Below are positions 43,645 to 53,016 of a stretch of DNA of 64,000 nt, piece after piece. The stretch is from the NCBI RefSeq assembly GCF_013204825.1, contig NZ_JABMKV010000001.1, forward strand, positions 868,001-932,000, given 5' to 3'. Within the stretch, counting starts at the first letter, position 1. Every line of letters starts with the position of its first letter. The notes under the pieces were generated by a model. It saw nothing but the letters and a program-made list of their open reading frames with translations, was not told the origin of the DNA and did not search any database. This DNA is from Pedobacter boryungensis. Lineage in GTDB: Bacteria > Bacteroidota > Bacteroidia > Sphingobacteriales > Sphingobacteriaceae. A program made the translations under genes and the position numbers.

Positions 43645-45516
43645 TTAAAAATTAAAGTTTACTCCTGCATTCATATTAAAACCCATTGTGTTGTAACCAA
43701 TTATCTCAGTGTACTTTTCATTTGTCAAGTTTTTCAAATCAGCAAAGATTTTAACACGTTTTTTAGCCAAAGCATATTCTGCATAAAAATTAACTATCTG
43801 ATAAGAATCTAATATTTTATTTACCGAAGGATATGTGCTAAAATCACTATCTGTACGCTCACCAGTAAATTTGTAATTAGCACTTAGATATAAATCAGAA
43901 GTTGCTTGTAAACCTACATTTGCACCAAAAGTATTTTTAGGTCTACGTAATAACACATCAGAAATTACAGTTCCAGATGTCTGTTTTCCTTCTACATAAG
44001 CATAATATCCGTTTAATGAAAATGCACCGAATTTAACTCCTGGTTCAATCTCAAAACCTTTATCATTTTGTTTATCTTGATTAACGTAACCACTTGCGCC
44101 ATAGATAATAGCATCGGTCATTTTACGTTTAAAACCAACAACTCGAAGATTTATCTTTTCATTTAAGAAATTGAAATGTGCACCAGCTTCATAACTGGTA
44201 GATTTTTCTGGTTTCAAATTTAAATTCGCACCATATTGACCAAACAACATTTCTAAAGTCGGCGCTCTAAATGCAGATGAAACTGTACCAAAAACTTTTA
44301 CCTCTTTTATAATATTAATACTTGGTGTTACAGCGTAGGTGAAGTTTTCTCCGTATTTATTATGTTTATTATAACGGCCACCAACTTCTAAATTAAATAC
44401 ACTTAAATTATGTAAAAACAAAGATGCATATGTGCTAAATAAATTTGCCGATGGTTCTGTATTCGTTGTTGTACCAAAATGAGTAACGGTTGTCGCTCTA
44501 TTATCTAAACCCACAAGTAGATTTAATTTATTACCTAAATCTTGATTATAAAACACATCAACCAAATTCATACTCCCTTCGTACTTACCTGAATAACTGC
44601 TCACATAATCTCTACCCGTATTTTCATGGCTATAATTTAACGTAATTTTTCCTTTGTCTAATTGATAAGTTGCATTTACACCACCATTAAAATGTTTTGA
44701 AACAGAAGTGTTTTTTGCATCAGTAAAGGCATTATCATCATAATCAAATTTGCCATAGAAATAACGAAAAAATGGATTTACACTTAACCGTTTATCTAAT
44801 TGAATAGAAAAATTAGCATTTAATGCATCTTGTTTTAAACCATCTTTATCAAAAACTTGTGTATTCCCTGCCGGATTAGCAGCTTCAGAAATTCCATCAG
44901 TTTTAAAATGCGAATAACTCAAATTATAAGTAAATGCATCAACTTTACCATTTAATCCAATAGTTCCTTTATATGAATTATAACTTCCTGCGCTAGCAAC
45001 ACCATACACATTATTGCCTTTTTTACCAGTTTTTTTGGTGATAATGTTTACAACTCCTGCTACAGCATCAGAACCATAAATAGTAGATTGTCCGCCTCTT
45101 AAAATTTCAATCCGTTCAATTTGATCAATTGAAAACATACGCAAATCGAAAGTGCCCCCATTTCCAGATGGATCTGTAACTAAAATACCATCAATCAAAA
45201 TTACAGCATAAGCACTTCCAGCACCTCTAAAAAATAAACTTTTGTCTTTTCCAGCATTGCTTCCTACGCCACCAATTGTAATTCCAGCTTGCTGATTTAA
45301 TAGTTCTGCCAAATTTTTTCCGCTACTGCGAGCCAATTCTTCGCCTGTAATTACTGTTACAACCTTACCAGTTTGTGATTGTTTTTGCTCATTTTTTGTG
45401 ACAGAAATTACCACTTCATTTAAATTTTGGGCTTCTTGAGCCACGGCTTTGTTTCCCAATAGGGCTAACTGCACAAGTCCTAGACCTGCGACAATTAATT
45501 TAGTTTTTTTGTTCAT
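43645..45516 (-). CDS. btuB: TonB-dependent outer-membrane receptor, BtuB-like (cobalamin)
   Basis: A receptor of about 623 residues, started at ATG 45516 (MNKKTKLIVAGLGL signal peptide); the open frame upstream of it has only a TTG start. A TonB-box-like LNEVVISV follows the signal, then the plug (residues about 45-150, with GQSTIYGSDAVAGVVNI) and a barrel of alternating strands ending in Phe (NAGVNFNF). BtuB-type receptors import vitamin B12 or cobinamide, and the cobalamin riboswitch directly upstream supports this substrate. The gene is monocistronic, closed by the terminator at 43603. Confidence 0.92.
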   Translation of the reverse strand: MNKKTKLIVAGLGLVQLALLGNKAVAQEAQNLNEVVISVTKNEQKQSQTGKVVTVITGEELARSSGKNLAELLNQQAGITIGGVGSNAGKDKSLFFRGAGSAYAVILIDGILVTDPSGNGGTFDLRMFSIDQIERIEILRGGQSTIYGSDAVAGVVNIITKKTGKKGNNVYGVASAGSYNSYKGTIGLNGKVDAFTYNLSYSHFKTDGISEAANPAGNTQVFDKDGLKQDALNANFSIQLDKRLSVNPFFRYFYGKFDYDDNAFTDAKNTSVSKHFNGGVNATYQLDKGKITLNYSHENTGRDYVSSYSGKYEGSMNLVDVFYNQDLGNKLNLLVGLDNRATTVTHFGTTTNTEPSANLFSTYASLFLHNLSVFNLEVGGRYNKHNKYGENFTYAVTPSINIIKEVKVFGTVSSAFRAPTLEMLFGQYGANLNLKPEKSTSYEAGAHFNFLNEKINLRVVGFKRKMTDAIIYGASGYVNQDKQNDKGFEIEPGVKFGAFSLNGYYAYVEGKQTSGTVISDVLLRRPKNTFGANVGLQATSDLYLSANYKFTGERTDSDFSTYPSVNKILDSYQIVNFYAEYALAKKRVKIFADLKNLTNEKYTEIIGYNTMGFNMNAGVNFNF

Positions 45517-45619
45517 TTGTTGTGAGTTTTTCACACACAGCAACAGAATCAGAATAGAAATGAGGTATTATAAAAAGTCCCACTCCTAGCTTCAATCCCC
45601 GAAAGCTATGAAATATTAA

Positions 45620-45791
45620 ACTTTTAGGCAGGTCTTCTGACTTACTCTGGCTTTCCTGTCTTCCCATCCGCTTGATGCGAAAAGTGACTTTAGATTTGAA
45701 AAACTTTTATAGAGCTTACAGCTGCGGGACAGTTACAGAATTACACTGTATTCCCTTTTAATTCCGATGTAAAATCGGAAACCAAAAAGCG
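45620..45791 (-). promoter_or_regulatory. Cobalamin (AdoCbl-type) riboswitch
   Basis: Read on the minus strand, the B12 box GCCAGAGTAAGTCAGAAGAC (from 45651 downwards) leads into CCTGCC. The core ACTGTCCCGCAGCTGTAAGC and GGGAATACAGTGTAATTC are intact at about 45716-45755. A small CCGATTTTACATCGG hairpin (45764-45778) and weak P1 pairing (CTTTTTGG with CCTAAAAG) are present. A second hairpin TAGCTTTC / GAAGCTA lies between the aptamer and the start codon and may belong to the expression platform. Bound cobalamin should reduce expression of the receptor. Confidence 0.95.
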
Positions 45792-45831
45792 ACGCAAAGG
45801 TATATTTTAATTTGTTATTAAAAAATCAGAT

Positions 45832-46713
45832 TTATTTTTCACTTAACAATTGTTGTTTAATAGTTTCTAATTGGTCTGCTTCTTCTTTTGGTAGTACAGG
45901 ATATTTTAGATTTAAAGACTCTAAAGTTTCCTCAATAATCTGACTTATAGCTAATCTTGCATACCATTTTTTGTCTGCAGGAATTACATACCAAGGTGCA
46001 CTATCTGTTGAAGTTTCTTTTATTGCTTCTTCATAAGCAGCCATATATTCTTTCCACAAAGCTCTTTCCTTTAAATCGCCCACAGAGAATTTCCAATTTT
46101 TACTTTGCTCCTCTATCCTATCCAAAAAGCGCTGTTTTTGTTCCTCTTTAGAAACATGTAGAAAAAATTTTAAAACAACTGTTCCGTTTGCAATAATGTG
46201 TTTTTCAAAATTGCGAATGCTCTCGTATCTTTCTTTCCAAAATTTCTTATCAATTTTTTTTACGTCATCATATCCAGGAATGTTCTCACTTAAAATATAC
46301 TCTGGATGCACTTTGCAAACCAAAACGTTTTCATAATGTGAGCGATTGTGAATGCCTATTTTACCTCTTTCTGGTAAAGTTTTAGCATGCCTCCATAAAA
46401 AATCGTGATTATATTCTTCACTATTAGGCGTTTTAAAACTATATACTTGACAACCTTGAGGGTTTAAACCAGACATCACATGTTCAATTGCACTGTCTTT
46501 ACCTGCGGCATCCATAGCCTGAAATATTATTAGTAACGAATGAGAATCAGATGCATATAGTGCTTCTTGGTAATCTTTTAATTCTCCTTTAACACGCTCA
46601 AGTTCTTGTTTACCAGCCTCTTTATCTAAATGCCCATCATAAGTTGTGCTGTAATCTTTTAATGAAAATTTATCTCCGCCTTTAGCTAAATATTTTTTTG
46701 TGTTGGTTTTCAT
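45832..46713 (-). CDS. Polyphosphate kinase 2 (PPK2) family protein
   Basis: A 293-residue P-loop kinase that uses polyphosphate to phosphorylate nucleotides. Walker A region is IFQAMDAAGKDSA (residues about 64-76). Other blocks are GCQVYSFKTPNSEEYNHDFLWR, IGIHNRSHYENVLV, and a lid region with KNWKFSVGDLKERALWKEYMAAYE split. Specificity for AMP, ADP or both cannot be told by eye. It stands alone, divergent from the PBP gene. Confidence 0.93.
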   Translation of the reverse strand: MKTNTKKYLAKGGDKFSLKDYSTTYDGHLDKEAGKQELERVKGELKDYQEALYASDSHSLLIIFQAMDAAGKDSAIEHVMSGLNPQGCQVYSFKTPNSEEYNHDFLWRHAKTLPERGKIGIHNRSHYENVLVCKVHPEYILSENIPGYDDVKKIDKKFWKERYESIRNFEKHIIANGTVVLKFFLHVSKEEQKQRFLDRIEEQSKNWKFSVGDLKERALWKEYMAAYEEAIKETSTDSAPWYVIPADKKWYARLAISQIIEETLESLNLKYPVLPKEEADQLETIKQQLLSEK

Positions 46714-46834
46714 GGTAAAATCATTTTATTTTTAAATATAGACTAAAATTTAAGCAAATTAAATACGTTAATTTGTACTATACTTTTAACACAATTTAAC
46801 ACATAATATTTCACGTTTTTTCCATCTTTATCCC

Positions 46835-49291
46835 ATGTTTAAAGAAATAAAAAATAGATACGTTCGCTATATTGCACTTTTTGTATTTTTCATAGTTATT
46901 TTCTTTTGCGCATTACAACTAAATTTCTTGTGGCTATTTGGCTACTCTCCGTCTTATAAAGACATTAAAAAACCAGCACAGCGAGTTGGTTCAGAGCTAT
47001 ATACATCTGATGGAAAATTAATTGGACGATACTTTAAAGAAAACCGTACTCCAGTAAATTATAATGAAATATCGCCAAGTGTAATTAATGCTTTAATAGC
47101 TACAGAAGATGTTCGTTTTTATAAACATTCTGGTATTGATGCACAAGCTGTCGGAAGAGCAGTAATTGGAATGGGAAAAGATGGTGGTGCAAGTACAATT
47201 ACACAACAATTAGCCAAAAACTTATATCGTACGCGTTATAGTAAATCTTCTGGTTTAGTTAAGTATATCCCATTGGTTAGAACCTTTGTATCCAAGCTAA
47301 AGGAATGGATGACAGCCCTAAAACTAGAATCTAATTATAGTAAAAATGATATCATTACAATGTATTTAAATACAGTATCATTTGGAAATAATACCTACGG
47401 AATAAAAACTGCATCGAGAATATATTTCGATAAAGAAACTAAAGAATTATCTACCAATGAAGCCGCATTACTTGTTGGTATGTTAAAAGGTACTTCATAT
47501 TATAATCCGCTAAAATATCCAGAAAGAACATTAGACAGACGAAACACAGTTTTGAGTCAGATGAATAAATATAATTATTTAAGTAAGGATAGCTTAACAC
47601 TACTTTCTAAACAACCAATGCAGTTAAAAGAAGGTAAAATGCAAGATAGTAGCGACGGCGATTCTTATTTAAGAGCTGCTGTTGACAAATATTTAGAGAA
47701 ATGGTGTGAGGAAAACAATGTTGACTTATATGAGGATGGTTTAAAAATCTACACAACTATCGACTCTAAATTGCAAGGTTACGCAGAGGAAGCTGTAAAA
47801 GATCAGATGAGAATTCTACAGAGAAGATTTTATAATGTTTGGGGAAATGAAGACCCTTGGGAAGATTCTGAACGCAAAAAAGTGGATTATCCAGATAGGG
47901 CAAAGAAGAATTTACCTATTTATGCTTTACTAAAGAAAAAATATAACAACAATACCGATTCTATTGATGCCTATTTTAATAGGAAGAAAAAAATGAGAAT
48001 ATTCTCTTATAAAGGAGATAGAGATACCTTATTTTCTACAATGGATTCCATCCGTTATTACGGTAAAATTTTAAATACCGGAATGATGACTATGGAACCA
48101 AGAACTGGAAAGATTAAAGTTTGGGTTGGTGGTATTGATCATAAATTTTTTAAATATGATCATGTTAATCAAGCAAAAAGACAAGCTGGATCTACTTTTA
48201 AACCTTTTGCATATTTAGCTGCTTTAGAAAGCGGCATGAGTCCATGTGATAAATTTGTAGATAAACCTGTTAAAATCCCTTATCAAAATAAAGGCAAAAC
48301 AGAATATTGGGAGCCCAAAAATGCTGATTGGAGTAATAGTTACCAAGAAATGTCTTTACGTTGGGCAATGGCAAAATCAGTAAATACCATTACTGCTCAA
48401 GTAACAGAAAAAGTTGGATGGGATAATGTAGTTAAATGGGCACATGAGTGTGGTATAGAAAGTAATTTAGCTTCAGTTCCATCGGTAAGTTTAGGTCCAA
48501 ATGATGTTTCAGTTTATGAAATGGTAAAAGCTTATGGCACTTTTTTAAACGAAGGTGTAAAAACAGATCCTATTTTAGTTGAGCGCATCACAGACCAAAA
48601 TGATAAAATAATTGAAGAATTTCTGCCTAAGACTAAACGGGTATTAACCGAAGAAATAGCTTGGTTAATGTTGTATATGTTTAGAGGTGGCATGGAAGAA
48701 CCAGGAGGAACTTCTCAAGCATTATGGGAATGGGATTTATTTAAGAAAAATAATCAAATTGGAGGTAAAACTGGTACTTCATCAGATTATGTAGATGCCT
48801 GGTATATGGGTATTACTAAAGATTTAGTGACAGGTGTTTGGGTGGGTTGTGATGAACGTACAGCTCATTTCCAAAATGGTGAGCAAGGAGAAGGTTCTCA
48901 TACAGCTTTACCGATTTTTGCTAAGTTTATGGAAAAAGTTTATCACGATCCAAACAGTGGATACACTTATGGACCTTTTCCGAAATCTAAAGTAGAAATT
49001 ACAAGAGAAATCAATTGTCCAACTCCTCGTCAGCAAATAGATACAACGGAAATTGATAGTACCCAAGTTGATTCGCTAGATGTAAGTATCCCAGTTACCG
49101 ATGAACAAATCCCTGTGGTTAAACCAGAAACTGAAGTTCAGAAACCTGAAGAAAAGAAAAATAATAATGAAACAACGAATAAGCAATCTCCTGCTACACC
49201 AGTTGTTCCACTAACTAAGAAAGAAGAAAGAGAACTACGGAGAAAACAACGTCAAGAAGAAAAAGAAAAAAACAAAAATGGCGGAGGTTAG
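46835..49291 (+). CDS. Class A penicillin-binding protein 1A (transglycosylase-transpeptidase)
   Basis: Bifunctional cell-wall synthase of 818 residues anchored by one N-terminal helix (about 9-32). The transglycosylase has its catalytic Glu at E91 in ATEDVRFYKHSG and GASTITQQLAKN. The transpeptidase has S453-T-F-K456 in AGSTFKPFAY, the SVN motif in AKSVNTIT, and K645-T-G in GGKTGTSSDY. The tail after about residue 745 is low-complexity, first Asp/Glu/Thr/Pro-rich and then strongly Lys/Glu-rich, ending in Gly. The next gene starts 71 bases downstream. Confidence 0.95.
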   Translation: MFKEIKNRYVRYIALFVFFIVIFFCALQLNFLWLFGYSPSYKDIKKPAQRVGSELYTSDGKLIGRYFKENRTPVNYNEISPSVINALIATEDVRFYKHSGIDAQAVGRAVIGMGKDGGASTITQQLAKNLYRTRYSKSSGLVKYIPLVRTFVSKLKEWMTALKLESNYSKNDIITMYLNTVSFGNNTYGIKTASRIYFDKETKELSTNEAALLVGMLKGTSYYNPLKYPERTLDRRNTVLSQMNKYNYLSKDSLTLLSKQPMQLKEGKMQDSSDGDSYLRAAVDKYLEKWCEENNVDLYEDGLKIYTTIDSKLQGYAEEAVKDQMRILQRRFYNVWGNEDPWEDSERKKVDYPDRAKKNLPIYALLKKKYNNNTDSIDAYFNRKKKMRIFSYKGDRDTLFSTMDSIRYYGKILNTGMMTMEPRTGKIKVWVGGIDHKFFKYDHVNQAKRQAGSTFKPFAYLAALESGMSPCDKFVDKPVKIPYQNKGKTEYWEPKNADWSNSYQEMSLRWAMAKSVNTITAQVTEKVGWDNVVKWAHECGIESNLASVPSVSLGPNDVSVYEMVKAYGTFLNEGVKTDPILVERITDQNDKIIEEFLPKTKRVLTEEIAWLMLYMFRGGMEEPGGTSQALWEWDLFKKNNQIGGKTGTSSDYVDAWYMGITKDLVTGVWVGCDERTAHFQNGEQGEGSHTALPIFAKFMEKVYHDPNSGYTYGPFPKSKVEITREINCPTPRQQIDTTEIDSTQVDSLDVSIPVTDEQIPVVKPETEVQKPEEKKNNNETTNKQSPATPVVPLTKKEERELRRKQRQEEKEKNKNGGG

Positions 49292-49362
49292 TTATTGTAT
49301 TAAAACTAGATAGCATACTTTTTCGTAAATTAACATATTATACTGTTCTTAAAATTTAAACT

Positions 49363-52300
49363 ATGAATAGAAATTCTACTTTGATAAGGAAGTCCTTGTT
49401 AATTCTATTATTTATTTTATCCTCGATTTTTTCTGTTCATGCCCAATATTTTGGACAAAATAAGGTAAGATATAAGAATGAAGATTTTAAAGTATTAAAT
49501 ACTCCTCACTTTGAAATTTATTACTATGTAAAGAATGAAAAATTATTAAAAAACTTCGCTCAAGATGCAGAAACATGGTATAAAATGCATCAAGAAGTTT
49601 TTCGTGATACTTTTTTAACTAAGAATCCAATAATCCTGTATAATAATCACCCAGATTTTCAGCAAACGACAGCTTTAAATGGAGAAGTGGGTATAGGTAC
49701 TGGCGGTGTAACAGAGGCTTTAAAAAATCGAGTTATAATGCCATTAATGGATATAAAAAGCCAAACTAGACATGTTTTAGGACACGAATTAGTACATGCC
49801 TTTCAATATCATTTATTACTGGAAAAAGATTCAATTAGTTTAGAAAATGTTGGAAATACTCCTTTGTGGATGGTCGAAGGTATGGCAGAATACTTATCTG
49901 TTGGTAAAAAAGATGCTTTTACTTCTATGTGGATGCGTGATGCTTTATTAAATCGTGATATTCCATCTCTAAAAGATTTAACAAATTCCAATAAATACTT
50001 TCCTTACCGCTATGGTCAAGCATTTTGGACATTTGTTGGTTCACTATATGGAGACACTACAATTGTTCCGTTATTTAAAGCTACGGCTAGATTTGGATAC
50101 GAAAATGGTATTAAATATACATTTGGATATGATGATAAAACACTATCTGGTTTATGGAAAAACTCAATCGAGCAGCATTATAGGCCTTTGTTAAGAGCTG
50201 ATAGTTCTCAAATTAAAATATCAGGAACGAAAATTATTGATAATAAAAATGCTGGCAATATGAATGTTGCACCAGCTATTAGTCCCGATGGAAAATATTT
50301 AGCTTTTCTTTCTGAGAAAGATTTATTCGGTATAGATTTGTTTCTTGCTGATGCAAAAACTGGTAAAATACTCCGAAAACTGAGTAGTCAGGTAGCAAAT
50401 TCACATATAGATGATTATAATTTTATAGAATCTGCTGGTGCTTGGTCGCCAGATAGCAAACAATTTGCCTTTAGTATTTTTAGTAAAGGCAAAAATCAAA
50501 TGCTTGTAATTGATGTGTCAAATGGCACTACCCTATTCCAAACAGACATGGGTAAAGTAGAGCAGTTTGGAAATTTAACCTGGTCACCTGATGGAAAAGA
50601 AATTGCATTTTCTGGAATGGTAGAAGGTCAGAGTGATATTTTTTCTTATAATTTAAGCACTAAAGAAGTTGCTCAACTTACAAATGATGATTACTCAGAT
50701 TATGCACCAAGCTTCTCTCCTGATGGCAAAAAAATAGTTTTTTCATCTGATAGAGCTGCAATTGTTAGTGGAAATATAAATGCAGTTAATCCAATCAACT
50801 TAACGGTTTATGATATTTCAACAAAATCATTGACAAATATTCCTGTTTTTCCTGGAGCAAATAACTTAAATGCACAGTTTTCTGGAGATAGTAAACGTAT
50901 TTTCTTTCTATCAAATCGTGATGGGTTTAGAAATTTATATGAATATAATTTAGGAGATAACTCAGTAAAACAATTAACAGATTATTTTACAGGTATTAGT
51001 GGGATAACAGAGTTTTCACCTGCTATAACTGTTTCTAGAAATGATGACATCATATATAGTTACTATCGCTATCAACGCTATACCTTATATAATTCTCCCT
51101 TAAATAATTTTAAAGCTAAAACGGTTAATGCACAAGAAGTTAACTTTGATGCGGCTATTTTACCTCCAATGGAAAATGTTGGGGTAAACATTGTAAATTC
51201 TAATTTAGGGAACTTTGATCGTTTTGAAAAAATAACAGCTGATTCGATGAAAGTTGTTCCCTATAAACCCAAATTCCGTTTAGATTATTTAGCAAATAGT
51301 GGCGTTGGGGTATCGGCGAGTAGATTTGGAGCCGGTGTACAAGGTGGTATTATTGGTATGTTTAGTGATATCTTAGGTAGAAATCAAATTATTGCAAATC
51401 TTTCTATTAATGGAGAAATTTATGATTTTGGAGGATTGATTGGTTACATCAATCAGAAAAACAGAATTAATTGGGGAGTTGGTATTTCTCATATTCCATA
51501 TGTTACTGGTTTTAGAAGTCTTGGGGTTTATGATCCATCTTCAGGTGCAAATCCTGTTGATACAATAAGTACAAACGTTTTGCGAACTTTTGAAGATAAA
51601 CTTGAACTTTTTGGCTCCTACCCTTTTAATAAAGTTCATCGTTTTGAAGCTGGTGGGGCTTTCTCTTATTATAGTTATCGTTTGGATAGATTTAATAATT
51701 TTTATCAGGCTGGTACTTATCCTTATGGATATTTAGGTTCTGATCGACAAAAAGTGTCTAATGCTCAAGCAACAAACACATTAGGAATTCCATTAGAACC
51801 ATTTTCAATTTTCCAAACTAATGCATCATTTATTGGAGATAATTCAATATCTGGGGTTGCAGCTCCATTAGATGGCTTTAGATATAGAGTTGGTGTTGAG
51901 CAATATTTTGGAGATTTTAGTTTTACAGCAGTTACTGCAGATTTAAGAAAATACTTTAGAGCAAAACCAGTTACTTTTGCAGTAAGAGCATATAACTATA
52001 TGCGTTTAGGTCGTGACGGAGAAAACCTTTACCCTTTATATGCGGGATATAGTTATTTAATTAGAGGCTACGAAGCAAATTCATTTTATAATAGCAAAAT
52101 AGCAAATACAGGGAATTTTGACATCAATCAATTATCTGGTAGTAAACTAGCTGTATTTAATTTCGAAGTTAGATTACCGTTTACCGGACCTAAAAAATTA
52201 GCTCAAATTCCGTCGAAATTTTTATTTACAGATTTGAACTTGTTTTTTGATGCAGGTTTAGCTTGGACTGAAGATTCTAAAGTTTCATTTAAAGGAGAAC

Positions 52301-52482
52301 CAAACGGAGTTTTATTACCTGATGGTACTCCTGCAGAACGTATACCTGCAATAAGTGCTGGTATTTCTTTAAGGGTGAATGTATTTGGTTATTTTGTAAT
52401 TGAACCTTATTACGCTATTCCTTTCACACGTTCAGATGTAAAAGTTGGCGTGTTTGGATTAACCTTCGCTCCTGGTTGGTAA
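49363..52482 (+). CDS. Secreted metalloprotease-like / beta-propeller / outer-membrane-barrel protein
   Basis: A 1039-residue exported protein with a signal peptide (about 28 residues, ending VHAQ). Order: a gluzincin-like peptidase domain (about 45-265) with HELVH at 141-145 and a candidate third ligand E172 in MVEGMAEYL; a TolB/WD40-type beta propeller (about 275-600) with repeats such as PAISPDGKYLAF, LTWSPDGKEIAF and PSFSPDGKKIVF; and a C-terminal barrel-like region (about 640-1039) with alternating strands, ending YYAIPFTRSDVKVGVFGLTF. It is probably anchored in the outer membrane. Proteolysis is predicted, not proved. Confidence 0.8.
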   Translation: MNRNSTLIRKSLLILLFILSSIFSVHAQYFGQNKVRYKNEDFKVLNTPHFEIYYYVKNEKLLKNFAQDAETWYKMHQEVFRDTFLTKNPIILYNNHPDFQQTTALNGEVGIGTGGVTEALKNRVIMPLMDIKSQTRHVLGHELVHAFQYHLLLEKDSISLENVGNTPLWMVEGMAEYLSVGKKDAFTSMWMRDALLNRDIPSLKDLTNSNKYFPYRYGQAFWTFVGSLYGDTTIVPLFKATARFGYENGIKYTFGYDDKTLSGLWKNSIEQHYRPLLRADSSQIKISGTKIIDNKNAGNMNVAPAISPDGKYLAFLSEKDLFGIDLFLADAKTGKILRKLSSQVANSHIDDYNFIESAGAWSPDSKQFAFSIFSKGKNQMLVIDVSNGTTLFQTDMGKVEQFGNLTWSPDGKEIAFSGMVEGQSDIFSYNLSTKEVAQLTNDDYSDYAPSFSPDGKKIVFSSDRAAIVSGNINAVNPINLTVYDISTKSLTNIPVFPGANNLNAQFSGDSKRIFFLSNRDGFRNLYEYNLGDNSVKQLTDYFTGISGITEFSPAITVSRNDDIIYSYYRYQRYTLYNSPLNNFKAKTVNAQEVNFDAAILPPMENVGVNIVNSNLGNFDRFEKITADSMKVVPYKPKFRLDYLANSGVGVSASRFGAGVQGGIIGMFSDILGRNQIIANLSINGEIYDFGGLIGYINQKNRINWGVGISHIPYVTGFRSLGVYDPSSGANPVDTISTNVLRTFEDKLELFGSYPFNKVHRFEAGGAFSYYSYRLDRFNNFYQAGTYPYGYLGSDRQKVSNAQATNTLGIPLEPFSIFQTNASFIGDNSISGVAAPLDGFRYRVGVEQYFGDFSFTAVTADLRKYFRAKPVTFAVRAYNYMRLGRDGENLYPLYAGYSYLIRGYEANSFYNSKIANTGNFDINQLSGSKLAVFNFEVRLPFTGPKKLAQIPSKFLFTDLNLFFDAGLAWTEDSKVSFKGEPNGVLLPDGTPAERIPAISAGISLRVNVFGYFVIEPYYAIPFTRSDVKVGVFGLTFAPGW

Positions 52483-52501
52483 ATATTAATATAGTATAAT
52501 G

Positions 52502-52534
52502 AAGCGTCTCGATTAAACCGAGGCGCTTTTTTTA
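52502..52534. terminator. Terminator after the protease/barrel gene
   Basis: AAGCGTCTCG / CGAGGCGCTT (one G-T) with a T run after it on the plus strand. The T run reaches the 3' end of the convergent GIY-YIG gene. Confidence 0.85.
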
Positions 52535-52882
52535 TGACAAAATACTTAAAGGCAAAGCTACTTGGGTATTTAATTTCTGATGAGAAAGAATATTTTCAAA
52601 ATCTAAACCGATGGTTAAGTCAATCCAATCTGGATTACATGAACGAACAATTCTTTCTTTTTGCATTCTAGTAAAACGACTTACTAATTTAAATCGGCTC
52701 AACGCTTGAACTTCAGTTTTAAATTCTTCAAAATAAACCAATCGTGTTAATTGTTGACCGCTATCAAAAAACAAGTTTGGCATTTGCTTATAAAAATCAA
52801 GTGTTTTGATAAGATCAGCACTCATTCCTACGTGTAAACTTGTGCGATTTCTGTCGGTTACGATGTAAACAAATTTTTTCAT
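52532..52882 (-). CDS. GIY-YIG-like domain protein with missing catalytic residues
   Basis: A 116-residue single-domain protein. The fold blocks FVYIVTDRNRTSLHVGMSADL (VYI...HVG) and LVYFEEFKTEVQALSRFK align with short bacterial GIY-YIG nucleases. However, the catalytic Arg expected in the helix after NDL is absent (DLIKTLDFYK), and the catalytic Glu of the usual AIxREKxIK block is Phe (ALSRFKLVSRF). It may therefore bind nucleic acid without cutting. It is divergent from the S24 repressor gene, with a 134-base shared upstream region holding a TACTAA operator. Confidence 0.75.
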   Translation of the reverse strand: MKKFVYIVTDRNRTSLHVGMSADLIKTLDFYKQMPNLFFDSGQQLTRLVYFEEFKTEVQALSRFKLVSRFTRMQKERIVRSCNPDWIDLTIGLDFENILSHQKLNTQVALPLSILS

Positions 52883-52928
52883 GACTTCTCGGCTTAAAGA
52901 TTAAAAACTAAATTAATTAGATAAATGT

Positions 52929-52958
52929 TTGTACTTTTAATAAATATTACTAACTTTA
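52929..52958 (+). promoter_or_regulatory. Promoter of the S24 repressor: TTG-N19-TAACTTTA
   Basis: TTG at 52929-52931 and TAACTTTA at 52951-52958 have exactly the 19-base spacing of the Bacteroidota -33/-7 consensus. The predicted start near 52964 places the operator at 52971 in the early transcribed region. A degenerate operator half-site TACTAA at 52948-52953 overlaps the -7 box. Confidence 0.6.
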
Positions 52959-52970
52959 TGAGCACAATAA

Positions 52971-52987
52971 TACTAACAATTTTAGTA
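52971..52987. promoter_or_regulatory. SOS-like operator TACTAA-N5-TTAGTA before the S24 repressor (autoregulation)
   Basis: TACTAACAATTTTAGTA, perfect 6-bp arms and 5-base centre, lies 29 bases before the ATG at 53017 and just after the predicted start site. A second, imperfect copy may begin at 52948 (TACTAA-CTTTA-TGAGCA). Two sites would fit negative autoregulation, as in LexA-type circuits. The divergent GIY-YIG gene could share the control. Confidence 0.8.
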
Positions 52988-53016
52988 AAAACAAATTTAT
53001 TTTAAAATTATTTTTT

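Noticed and set aside
45517..45543. Longer N-terminus of the cobalamin receptor from TTG 45543
   Set aside because: The ATG at 45516 begins a normal signal peptide (MNKKTKLIVAG); the extra residues do not look like part of it.
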